Source: Aureobasidium sp. EXF-3400 (lineage: Eukaryota > Ascomycota > Dothideomycetes > Dothideales > Saccotheciaceae). From it: a DNA stretch of 64,000 nt. Made by a program: the position numbers and the translations under genes. The stretch lies in assembly GCA_024195585.1 (NCBI GenBank), contig SWBL01000178.1, forward strand, positions 1 to 64,000. The letters are read 5' to 3'. Numbering within the stretch: the first letter of the stretch is position 1; each line of letters begins with the position of its first letter. Below the pieces are notes generated by a model, which searched no databases, was not told the origin of the DNA, and was given only the letters and a program-made list of their open reading frames with translations. Of the stretch, positions 43,900 to 53,391 are shown one piece after another.

Positions 43900-45898
43900 A
43901 TGGCCTCTGCACCCACCACACCCGGCGGTGGCCTCGACCGCTATCTTGTCATCCACGTAGCCACGACCTGCGACGAGCACGGCGTCTATGTGACCAAGGA
44001 CTCGGCAGAAGTCATCGAGTTGGGCTGGATCCTGCTCGACTCCAAGAACTGCGACGAGGTAGGCAGAAACCCTGCTCTTATCTGCTCATCCGTCTAACCC
44101 TCTTTTCAATGCAGCTCCACCGCGAGAGCGTTCTTGTCAAGCCCGTCAACACTCCCATCACCCCGCTCTGCAGTAAGACACGCCTCCACCTCCGACTACC
44201 TTGACTTGTCATTGACATGTTGTGCAGCCAGCCTTACAACGCTTACCTGGGAGCATGTCCGCAATGCAGGCTCTTTCCGCGATGCCATCAACCGTCTGGA
44301 CCAGTTCGCCCAGGAGCACCTCACCAAGAACAACCTCGAGTTTGCCTTTGTCACTCTGGACTCGTGGGATCTCCGCGTCCAGCTGCCCCGCGAGGCTCGC
44401 GACAAGGCCGTCGTCCTTCCCCCGTACCTGCAGCACTCGCGCACCTTCGACCTGCGTACCGAGTACCAAAGATGGCAGGCTCACCACCCCGAATCGCTGC
44501 CCTTCGGCTCCAGCGCCCTGACCAACATCTGTGCCGCCCTCGAGGTCGAGCCCGTCCAGTCTTCGGCCCCCATCAAGCACAACTTGCCCTTCCACCTGCA
44601 AGCCCTGGCTCCCGCCTCGCCTCGTCGTGCCATGGAGGAGGCCGTCACTCTCGCAAGAGTCCTCCGCGGTCTGATTCGCAAGTCTCAGCCTCCCCATGAA
44701 CACCCCGATGTCCTCACTCGCCCCATGGATGCCCGCGCAGACGTGCGTGCTTTCTTGTCTGAACGCAGCAAGGTCCTCCACATGAGCGGCCTTCCCCACG
44801 ACACCACCCAGTCCGAGCTGGAGAGCTGGTTCACGCAATTCGGTGGTAGACCCATCGCTTTCTGGACCCTCCGCACCCCTGACCAGCACAAGCCCACTGG
44901 CACTGGTTTCGCTATCTTCTCCTCTCACGAAGAGGTACGCTGAACATGCTCAATGCCATGCTCCACTTATAATCTAACATCCCTCCCAGGCTGCCGAATC
45001 TCTCTGCATGAACGGCCGTGCACTCAACGAAAAGGCCATCGAGGTCTCTCCTTCCTCTTCGCGTGTCCTCGACCGTGCCGCCGACATCCTGACCGCCTTC
45101 CCTCCCAGCAAGAACCGTCCTCGTCCCGGTGACTGGACCTGCCCCTCTTGCGGCTTCTCCAACTTCCAGCGCCGCACTGCTTGCTTCCGCTGCTCCTTCC
45201 CCGCCATGGCCGCAGCCCCTGACCCGATGTACGGTTACGGTTACGGCCACCCTGGCATGATGGGTCCTCCTGGACACCACATGGGTCACCACCACATGGG
45301 CGGCGGTGGTATGCGCGGTGGTGGCTCCACTCACGTACCTTTCCGCGCCGGTGACTGGAGATGCGGTGCCGAGGGTTGCAACTACCACAACTTTGCTAAG
45401 AACGTCAGCTGTCTTCGTTGTGGTGCTTCCCGTGCAAGCGCAGCTCTGGTTGCCGACTCCAACTTCCAGCAGGGTGACGGATCTCAAGGTTTCGGAATGG
45501 GACCTCCTTCTATGGCCGGCACTCCTGGCCCCGCTCCCTATGCTCCTCAGCAAGGTGGCTTCAACTCTGCTGGAAACTACCCTGGACAGAGCTACGGTGG
45601 CCCCCAGTCAACCTACGCTCTCCCCTCCGGCCTCGGTGCTGGTACCTCTCCCTACCCCGCCATGAGCTCTGCCTACGGCCACAACGCCGGTATGCCCTCC
45701 GGCGGTTTCGACAGCCGTGCTGAAGCTGCTTTCTCCGCAAGCCAGAACAACTCCTCGTTCTCCAACGGTGGCGGCATGTACGCTGGTGAGCAAGCTACTC
45801 CCGACCCTTTCACTTTCTTGAGCAGTGGTCTCAGCGGCCTCAGCGTCTCGGATGACGCCCGCCGCAATGGTGCCAACCCTTCCAAGTCCCCTGCATAG
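43900..45898 (+). CDS. NRP1: NRP1-like RNA-binding protein (exonuclease-like fold, RRM, two RanBP2 zinc fingers)
   Basis: The protein matches the fungal NRP1/ARP family of putative RNA-binding proteins, found in stress granules in yeast. Exons 43900-44058, 44115-44172, 44228-44934 and 44990-45898 give 610 residues. Residues 10-200 resemble an ERI1-type DEDDh exonuclease (TLTWEHVRNAGSF, LDSWDLRVQLPRE), but the first DxE site reads H-V-A and the distal His is absent, so nuclease activity is unlikely. An RRM lies at about 265-340 (KVLHMSGLPHDTTQSELESW; its C-terminal part crosses the last intron). Two RanBP2-type zinc fingers follow: GDWTCPSCGFSNFQRRTACF and GDWRCGAEGCNYHNFAKNVSC. The tail is rich in Gly, Ser, Pro and Tyr. 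Confidence 0.88.
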
Positions 45899-47003
45899 AG
45901 TGGTAGACTTTCTGGATGGGAAAACGAAAACCTCGCCAACAGCGAAACTGTTTGAGGAGATAACCACACATTTGTATTGAAAAACCGGACCGTGTATACC
46001 AAATCAATTCGGAAGGGGCAGGGATAAATATGGGTTTTGCTTTTTTTGGTCGAAAATTGCAATGTCAGTCAGCGTCGGCGCCTGGTGGGGGTGATCGGGA
46101 ACGGTTTTTGATTCTTTTATACAAGTTGTGGGTGTGTTTTGTCTTTTGCTGCTTCAAGCCGTAAAGATGATTGTTCATGGAGCAAGGAAAGGGGTGGAAG
46201 GAGCATTGCAAAAAAGGAGGTCTTGTGGTGGTTTTGTATTCGACAAGACCACTAAAAGAAGCAGAAGAAGCATTTAGGAGGAGGAGGAAAAGAGGAGCGT
46301 TGGGCAACACATCTTTGCATCATATGGCATTTCTTGGAAAGAAAAGGAGGGAGGAGACGAGTAGGGGAGTTCTTTTCTTTCTCGCATGTTGTCATTCTCT
46401 TCATCGTTCTCTGATCTTGTTGACATTTTTGAAACATCTTTCTCGCTGCTTGGTTGTTCTACTTCCAGTCCCCTCTGTGTCCTGACATGATCCTTCTTCC
46501 TCTTCATACCAATCAATTACATAAAAGAACATAAACCCCAAAAAAACTTGCAGCAGATGATTGGTTTTATCCCACGTTCACATATCTGAGATCCTCCTTC
46601 CTCGCGTCGGGTTTCCTCAACTCCAAGTGCAATTCAATGTCCGATGCACCCACGAGCACGCAAAAGAGGCTAATGTCCGACAACAAGGCATGAGTGGTAG
46701 TGACCTTGGAGCACAGGATGACCGCAAGGAACCAAGGCGTAATTCTGTATTACTGCATGCACTCTTCTATCCTCGGGTGAACCGACCACGGCGCATTCAG
46801 CCAGCACCGATTGGGAACAGAGCAGCTGCCAAAACAAGCAGGAACACAGAGTGCTAGCCTAATCTAGTAAGCATCTTTTGCTCCTTTGCTCCTTCCTTCT
46901 CGTTTGAATGCCATATGTGGGAGCTCTCGCAAGCAGATTAGATGAATATGCAATACAACAACCGTAGTCCTGGTCCACTTCTATACAACCGTGTAGTAAA
47001 CAC
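45899..47003. other. Convergent NRP1/POT1-like 3' region
   Basis: This 1,105-bp convergent spacer contains purine-rich stretches (AGGAGGAGG around 46270) and T-rich stretches suited to 3' UTRs. No coding sequence above about 100 codons is convincing. Confidence 0.45.
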
Positions 47004-50000
47004 TCAGTCAATCATGATAACATCAGGCTCCTCCTTCTCTTCTGTCTTCTTCCCCTTTTGCAGAGTCTCCCACCATTTCTTGACCATTGCGACTTTCTCT
47101 CTCTCCTCATCTCCAATCTCGACTGGTGGGCCTGTGACTTCTTCTCTGACGCCATCTTCGCCGACTCTTTCGCTAGTGCCCTTTCTAGCCCACACGGGTC
47201 TATCGTCTTCCTCTTCTTGACCTTCGTAGTCCAGAGCAGAAGATGTACCGTAACGCCATACGCACCATCCGCTGGCAGCAGTGGATAAGAGGTAGTTCTT
47301 GTGATTGCGGGACCTTACTACGAAGCCGCGAAGCAGGACTACATCCCCTGGAGATGCTTTGGGTAAACTTTGTCTAAAGGGACGGAAGACCTCGACTTTG
47401 ACGTCTTTCACACCCTTGCCTTCTGCTGTATCCTGGGAAGCGGTATTGTACTCGTAAAGTGGTTGATCGACAAGTCTGAATGTCGTGTAATAATCTTTGG
47501 GACCAGATTTGGCGCGTTCAGCTGTCGCAGTGGCGGTTGTACAGACGGCAACGATATCTATGAGGGAAGATTGCTGGTTGAGATGCTGGTGAAGGCCGGC
47601 TAGTGGAGTGAAGTATGATAGAGATGTAGATGTGCCTTGAGATGCATAACGTTGCAGCGGTGGCGGCGAGATTGACTTCTGCCTGTCGCGAGAGATTGTA
47701 GCCGCAGCCTTGGTTGGTGTCTCTTCCATAAATGAAGTGCTGGAGGTCGTGGCTTTGTGCTCGGTTGCCGACTTTTGAACTTCTGTAGTGCGGCGGGGTG
47801 TAAACCAGGAGCCCACTTCGCTCATCTTAGAGCTCAGTGTGTTGCGCCAGGTCTGCGATGGTGCGGACTGAGGTTCTTGTGGCGCTGCGGTCTTACCCTT
47901 GATCGGTGTACCGAAAAGAGAGGCCTCGACCTCTGCGAACGGCTTCAATGTTGGCTTGAGCTGGAAGTCGCTCGAGGCTTGTTCTACCTCAGGAACTTGA
48001 AGCTGCTCTACTGTGACGAGAGCTTCTGGTTCGGGCGCTGCCGTATCGGGTGTGGCTTCCTTGACTGCTTGAGGTTCCTGCGCAGGTTGTGGTCGAGCTT
48101 CGGGAACCGGAGAAGGTGCAGGGACTAGTTTTGGATCGACCTCGTCCTGAACCTGCTTGTCACTCTCAATCGTGCCTTCTGTCACTCTCGCGATCTCTGT
48201 GGACGTTTTCGATTCCTGAGCAGACACATCTTGCATCTCCTCATCTTGCACAGCCTGATGTTCGCTGTCACGAGTCTGCTGCTCCGTCTCTTGAGCCTGC
48301 TGTTCGTCTCCTCCAATGGACGATCGCGTGCCAATCGATTGCCGACCTCTGAACAATGTCAAAGGTCTTGCCGGCTTCTTCGTGCTCACCGGGGTCGAAG
48401 GTACTGACGGGAGCTCGGATGGAATTGGGAGTGCCTCGGGCTCAGTAATAACCTGTTCATAATCTGCAAGCAGTTCATCATCTATACCCACCTGGGACTG
48501 CATTTCGTGTGCAGTCTCCTCCTCTTCGTCAGAAAGTGGTGTCTCTGTGATAGCGGATAGCTGCGACTGCAGCCCTGATGGACCATGCGCTTGCTTCTGA
48601 GCTTGCGAGAAGGCAGTGCCTAGCTCTTGCGATGGCTGTACCAGGCTCTCTTTCGATAGCTTCAGGGCACCGTTTGAGGGAGAAGTCTGGGTTGCTGGTT
48701 CCTGGCTTGCGGGTCTGCTAGGATCATCGATGTTTTCTGCTTCCAGATCTGTCGCTTCTTCGTCGGCACTATCTGGGATCGTTTCACTCCTGGTGTGTGC
48801 GCGGGAGGACCGTGACTGTGAGAACTGAGAGAAACGAGATGTCCAAGAGGGCTCGGCCTGAGAGAGGTCAAGCTCCTCGATTGGCTGATCGATCACCTGA
48901 GATGCGACATGGCTATCCTGGGCTGCTTGTTCAGCAGTAGGCTCCGGTACCTCGACCGCAGCAGCACCTGGAGTGGGACTGAGAGTTCTGAAGCTGGAGC
49001 TTGACAACGGACGCAGTTCCTCTTTGACCTTCTGTAAGGTCTCTACTTCAGAAGCAAATGTCAGAGATGTTTCCGTTTCCATGGCGTCCACCTCAGGCTG
49101 TGGAAGAGTTTCATGATCTGTTTCAACGCTCTGCTGGACTTCTGACTTGAGGGGAGCTTCCTGAATTTGGGCCACAGCTTCCTCATCGATCCGGGTAGGA
49201 GAAGGTACATCCGTCATGAGCTCGTCTGCTACACTCGTAACTTCCTCTCCAAAGCTCTGCTGGTTGCTCTCTTCATCATCGGCGATTGGAACGGCGGCAG
49301 GCTCAGGGGCTTCGGGCATCGTCTCGTCAGCCTGTGGCGAGCTGGGACGATCGTTCGATGGCATATCATCATGTGTTTCTGCAAGCAGAGCAGGATCGAT
49401 CTCGTGTTCTTCTTCCAGTAATGCAGGATCAATCTCATATCCTTCAGATTGCGAAGAATCTTCGAGCAAGGCAGGGTCGATTTCGTACTCCTCTTCGAGA
49501 AGCGCGGGATCAATCTCGTGCTCATCCTCGTCGACTGACTCCACAGAATCTGCCTCGACACTCATTACTTCGGATTCGTCTCCATCGGCTTCGTATCCAG
49601 TCTGCATCAAATCCACCATTGACTCGGGACGGGCGAAGCTCACGTCCTCCAAAGGCGCCGACTTGTCTTGGACTAGGTTTGCTTGAGAAAGCATAGCGGC
49701 CTCCGCGTCGATCTCGGGTACACCCTGGTTCTCTGACTCTGCCTCTGGCTGCTCAGATGGTTCGGCCATCTTTTCTTCAATGATCTGCTGCTCTGCGCTG
49801 CTGACTAAGTCCTGTTCTTCGACGGCCTGAGGTGTGGGGGTATGATTGTCATCTTTGTCCTCGACGATTGGCTGCCTTTGTACTTCTTGGTCTTCCAGAT
49901 TCGGGAAAATCGATGGACTTGATTGATCCAGTTGCTTTAGTTCTGGTCCACGAGGCATATGATGGTAGTTTTGTTTGAAATCCTTCAAGAAGTCTGCGAA

Positions 50001-52880
50001 GCCATCGAAACAATAGTCTCGCTTCTCCTCGAGTTCCTCAAGACAGTCAAGCAGATCAGTCGGCTGGCTTTTAGAAAACTTCTCCTCGTTCGAAAGTTTG
50101 TTGTAAATCTTCCAACAGACATTGACGAGAACTTCGTCCTCCTTTAGGCGATACTTTACTGCCTCCGCAAATATATTGGTGCTGTCAGCGGCAACTGCCA
50201 CAGCAGTTCCAATCTTGCACACAGCCTTCAAAGCATTGTATTTAGTCCATTTCGTGCTCTGGCTGTCCGCTTGATCTGAGATTTTCTTGATCTCTGAACG
50301 GATTTGAATAGTGACAGGTCCGCTGAATTCGAGGTGAGCGTCTTTCTGTTTGTTGTTGAGCAATGAGCTGACAAGGCTGAGCGAAGAAATGAAATCAACC
50401 GTCTCTGGTACAATCGGGGGAGGATTGCTTTCATCTTCTCCTTCAGACTCAGAATCGTCTAGTAACTCGACAACATCAAGTCTAGATGAAGAGACTAGGG
50501 GAGCCTGTCGACGTGCAGGCGTGTGAACTGCCGGTTCGATGATCCGAGACTGTGCTGGTTGAGCTTGCTGAGCAAGTGACTCGACAGCGGCATCCATATC
50601 ACGCCAGGCAATGGTCTCATCTCCCACTACAGAACCAGTGTCCGATGTTGCTTGAGAATGTAGTGCAGTTCTCGTCTCTGTCAGGGCATGCGCTCCATCT
50701 ACGCCAAATGGATGGCTGTACATGGCATTCTCAGGCATCGAAGGTTGGTAAGACTGATCCATCATCTCAACCTCTGAATCACCACTAGACTCTTCATCGG
50801 AACCAGGCATCACAGCTCGATCAAAGTATCCTGAGCTATCAGAATCATCATCGGCGCTGTCATCGTCACTTCTCGCCAATATGTCTTCACCAAGCTCGGA
50901 GTTGTCATCGTGCATCACAGCATCATCTGCGTCATATACTTGGAGGTCGTCATCCGCTTCAACAAGACCAGAGTCCCTGGCAGTCAAGTCTTCTCTTGAT
51001 TGTTGAAGAGCAGCTTCTTCTTGCTCGAGTTTGCGTTCCAAGTAACTCCAATCCGGTTCTTCAATGGCACCCTCGTCGCCGCTCTCCTCTTGTAGAGCGA
51101 AGATCTGCTCGGCATCATATATAGAAGATGCTTCGTCCGACTCTGAATCCTCGCTGGATGACGCCGTATCGTCGTCAGATCTTCCGTTTGCGGAGTTTAG
51201 TCTACCAGGAGAGACAGCATGACCCTTGTCACCATCTGCATCCTCACTATCAGACAGCAGCTGAACAGGATGTTCTTCAGCGTGGCCATCATAAGTATCT
51301 GCAACAATACGAGACTTCTGTGAGGTTGCTTCTGCTTGCTGACCAGACTCTTGTAGTGAGGGATCCACGCTCTCCAGACTGGCTTTAGATGACTCTTGTG
51401 CTTCTACTGTGTTGCTTTCTGGTGGTTGTCCTAGTTGGTTTTCAGGACCAGATGACGAGCTCTGGGAGCTTTCATCCATGCTGCTTGTGTGAACAGCAGT
51501 CTTTGACACTTCTTTCTCGGCTGGCTTCTTTTCTGTGATATCAAAAGCTTCTGTTGCTTTCGAGAAGACTGGCGAAGGCATCTTCTGCGCACTCGTTGGG
51601 AATGGCGATGGTAGAGGCAGACCCTCAGTGAGAAGTGGTTGCAGAATGGGCGTTATAGGCCTATCAATGTTTCGGGCACGCGCCATTTGTTCTAGGAGTT
51701 CGCTCTCGGTCGGCAGCACAGTCAGGCGTGGCAAAGTCGAGGAAGGCATAGTTAGAGAGGTCGCAACCTCAACATGGGAAGTTACAGAACTTGCCGGGGC
51801 CTGTGCCGCTCCTTCCGACTCAGCTTCTTCCGGGTTTGAGGCTTGGGCAGATTGTTGAACCGCTGCTTCGGCCACTTCCTCTTCCGATTCTTGTACATCC
51901 AACAGTTCTACTGCGGACCTCGGAGAAGTTTTCATTTCAGGTGATTCTTCCTCAGCAGCCTCTACAGGAGGATCTTGTGTAATTACACTCAGGGCAGGCT
52001 GGGCAGCATTCGGCTCAATGCTCTGGGCCTCAGAGTCAGACGGCTCAACTTGTTGGCCCACATTCTCTGGCGGCCCATCTGCGTCTTGCATTTCCAGGTC
52101 ATAAGTTGGCTGGGTCACATTGCCAGCTTCTATAGTGGCCGTTCCTGGCACTGTCGTCTCAGTGGCCGGACTGTCATCTCCATCGACATCCTTCAAGACA
52201 GCATCTTGGTCTTTTTCAGGAGAAGGTTCTCGGGCATCAAACTTCCATTCTGACACATTCTTGTATGAGACTCTCCTTCTCTTTCGCGATGCGACAGTGT
52301 CTTGATCGTCGTCTTCGGATACGGATACGGGAGAGTATGGTGTGCCGCCTTCAGACAGGCGTAAACGTCTCATGAAAGCTGGAGAAGAATAGACAGCAAC
52401 TCCATAAGCATCGAAAGAGGTGCGAGGCTTGGATCGTGCCACAGGCGTACTCGGCGGCAGCATACTGGACTTAGGCGACGTGGGTCGAGTAGGCTCGTCA
52501 ATGTCAATTGTCTTCAGCTCCTTTTCTCCTCGCGTAATGATCATATGCAGCCGATTGTTGAATATAAGCTCGCCATCGACGCTCCTGCCAGGCGTCTTGA
52601 CCAAGGATTCGGTCAGCCATTGCACACCCACGAGTGCGACTTGCACGCTATCTCCAATACCAATACCCGATACAGCAATCTGATGTGCACTTGGCCCAGT
52701 GAATCGTACGCGTACTTGGCCTTTCAAATATCGCTGTCGCGCGTCCGGGTCGGCCAAGAGAAGAGCGCATTGTCCGGTTGCCGAAGAGAAGGGCCATAGC
52801 AGAGTGACCAGTGCCTTGAACCCACAATTGGGAGGTGGTGCCGAAGAAGGCGACAAGGACGATATAGAGACTATCTCCAT
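47004..52880 (-). CDS. POT1/CDC13-type telomere-binding protein with two OB-like ends
   Basis: The intronless frame encodes 1,958 residues. The C-terminal region at about 1750-1900 looks like the POT1/CDC13 telomeric single-strand DNA-binding OB fold (Telo_bind): the blocks SLIDIVAVC, DYYTTFRLVD, VEVFRPFRQSLPKASPGDVV and YLLSTAASGWCVWRY follow the family order. A second OB-like region lies at about 20-120 (FKALVTLLWPFSSATGQCAL). Between them about 1,600 residues are acidic, Ser/Glu/Gln-rich and apparently disordered; a small helical island lies near 860-980. Four copies of EIDPALL(E/A) lie at about 1115-1165. A KRRR basic patch near 205 may be a nuclear signal. Binding to telomeric G-strand DNA is inferred. 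The gene could be a POT1 or CDC13 counterpart, or a separate paralogue; sequence alone does not settle this. Confidence 0.82.
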   Translation of the reverse strand: MEIVSISSLSPSSAPPPNCGFKALVTLLWPFSSATGQCALLLADPDARQRYLKGQVRVRFTGPSAHQIAVSGIGIGDSVQVALVGVQWLTESLVKTPGRSVDGELIFNNRLHMIITRGEKELKTIDIDEPTRPTSPKSSMLPPSTPVARSKPRTSFDAYGVAVYSSPAFMRRLRLSEGGTPYSPVSVSEDDDQDTVASRKRRRVSYKNVSEWKFDAREPSPEKDQDAVLKDVDGDDSPATETTVPGTATIEAGNVTQPTYDLEMQDADGPPENVGQQVEPSDSEAQSIEPNAAQPALSVITQDPPVEAAEEESPEMKTSPRSAVELLDVQESEEEVAEAAVQQSAQASNPEEAESEGAAQAPASSVTSHVEVATSLTMPSSTLPRLTVLPTESELLEQMARARNIDRPITPILQPLLTEGLPLPSPFPTSAQKMPSPVFSKATEAFDITEKKPAEKEVSKTAVHTSSMDESSQSSSSGPENQLGQPPESNTVEAQESSKASLESVDPSLQESGQQAEATSQKSRIVADTYDGHAEEHPVQLLSDSEDADGDKGHAVSPGRLNSANGRSDDDTASSSEDSESDEASSIYDAEQIFALQEESGDEGAIEEPDWSYLERKLEQEEAALQQSREDLTARDSGLVEADDDLQVYDADDAVMHDDNSELGEDILARSDDDSADDDSDSSGYFDRAVMPGSDEESSGDSEVEMMDQSYQPSMPENAMYSHPFGVDGAHALTETRTALHSQATSDTGSVVGDETIAWRDMDAAVESLAQQAQPAQSRIIEPAVHTPARRQAPLVSSSRLDVVELLDDSESEGEDESNPPPIVPETVDFISSLSLVSSLLNNKQKDAHLEFSGPVTIQIRSEIKKISDQADSQSTKWTKYNALKAVCKIGTAVAVAADSTNIFAEAVKYRLKEDEVLVNVCWKIYNKLSNEEKFSKSQPTDLLDCLEELEEKRDYCFDGFADFLKDFKQNYHHMPRGPELKQLDQSSPSIFPNLEDQEVQRQPIVEDKDDNHTPTPQAVEEQDLVSSAEQQIIEEKMAEPSEQPEAESENQGVPEIDAEAAMLSQANLVQDKSAPLEDVSFARPESMVDLMQTGYEADGDESEVMSVEADSVESVDEDEHEIDPALLEEEYEIDPALLEDSSQSEGYEIDPALLEEEHEIDPALLAETHDDMPSNDRPSSPQADETMPEAPEPAAVPIADDEESNQQSFGEEVTSVADELMTDVPSPTRIDEEAVAQIQEAPLKSEVQQSVETDHETLPQPEVDAMETETSLTFASEVETLQKVKEELRPLSSSSFRTLSPTPGAAAVEVPEPTAEQAAQDSHVASQVIDQPIEELDLSQAEPSWTSRFSQFSQSRSSRAHTRSETIPDSADEEATDLEAENIDDPSRPASQEPATQTSPSNGALKLSKESLVQPSQELGTAFSQAQKQAHGPSGLQSQLSAITETPLSDEEEETAHEMQSQVGIDDELLADYEQVITEPEALPIPSELPSVPSTPVSTKKPARPLTLFRGRQSIGTRSSIGGDEQQAQETEQQTRDSEHQAVQDEEMQDVSAQESKTSTEIARVTEGTIESDKQVQDEVDPKLVPAPSPVPEARPQPAQEPQAVKEATPDTAAPEPEALVTVEQLQVPEVEQASSDFQLKPTLKPFAEVEASLFGTPIKGKTAAPQEPQSAPSQTWRNTLSSKMSEVGSWFTPRRTTEVQKSATEHKATTSSTSFMEETPTKAAATISRDRQKSISPPPLQRYASQGTSTSLSYFTPLAGLHQHLNQQSSLIDIVAVCTTATATAERAKSGPKDYYTTFRLVDQPLYEYNTASQDTAEGKGVKDVKVEVFRPFRQSLPKASPGDVVLLRGFVVRSRNHKNYLLSTAASGWCVWRYGTSSALDYEGQEEEDDRPVWARKGTSERVGEDGVREEVTGPPVEIGDEEREKVAMVKKWWETLQKGKKTEEKEEPDVIMID
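49390..49530 (-). repeat. Four in-frame EIDPALL repeats
   Basis: Four copies of an 11-17-residue acidic unit centred on (H/Y)EIDPALLE occur in the linker of the POT1-like protein. Codons differ between copies while the peptide is held, which suggests selection on the peptide rather than recent duplication. Confidence 0.8.
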
Positions 52881-53391
52881 ACTGTTCGTAGCTCACCACA
52901 TCTCTCGATCAGCGAAAATGGCACAATTGGTGAATGAGCATCGCGACAAAGGCTTCGAACAGCCGCTGTGTCTGAGAAATCGAAGCTCTTTGCGGGGATC
53001 GCGTTTGAAATGACGTCTCACGTGAAATGCTACTGCATTTAACAAAGAACAAATGTCTTGGACGAAGAATATTAGTATACAATAGAAGGCTATCTGTAGC
53101 AGTGTGGTTATGTTAAGAGAAATCTATATAGCATTGGAAAACAAACCGAAAACCGCCTCTTGGGCTAAAGCTGCAACTTTCTCTAGAGCGGCATCCTCAC
53201 TATGAAAAGGCACAATAGTTTCTAGATCAGAGAAGAGTCCTGAGAGAGCGTAAAATGTGTTGCTTCTCGAAGGATACTATCCTATCTCTAGAAAGTATTG
53301 TGCATTTCTACAGCTATAACTTCGGCATACGGGAAGGTGAATGATACCCGCAGCGCCTCCAAGTTTCGGTTATCAACACCTCCGATGTTCA
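52881..53391. other. Spacer between POT1-like start and GH16 stop
   Basis: This 511-bp spacer contains the promoter of the POT1-like gene and a copy of the foldback repeat (53156-53337). No coding sequence is supported. Confidence 0.5.
53156..53337 (-). mobile_element. Foldback MITE-like repeat, copy A
   Basis: This 182-bp element begins 54 bp past the GH16 stop. It folds on itself: GAAAGTATTGTGCATTTC at 53291-53308 nearly complements GAAAAGGCACAATAGTTTCT at 53203-53222 (about 3 mismatches in 21). Outer ends (CCTCTTGGGCTAAAGCTGC at 53156 and the complement at 53337) are a weaker inverted repeat. It matches copy B at 54925 in opposite orientation. Confidence 0.65.

Noticed and set aside
44209..44928. 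239-codon minus-strand frame opposite NRP1
   Set aside because: The plus strand carries the well-supported NRP1-like protein with introns; the minus frame is a by-product of high third-position GC.
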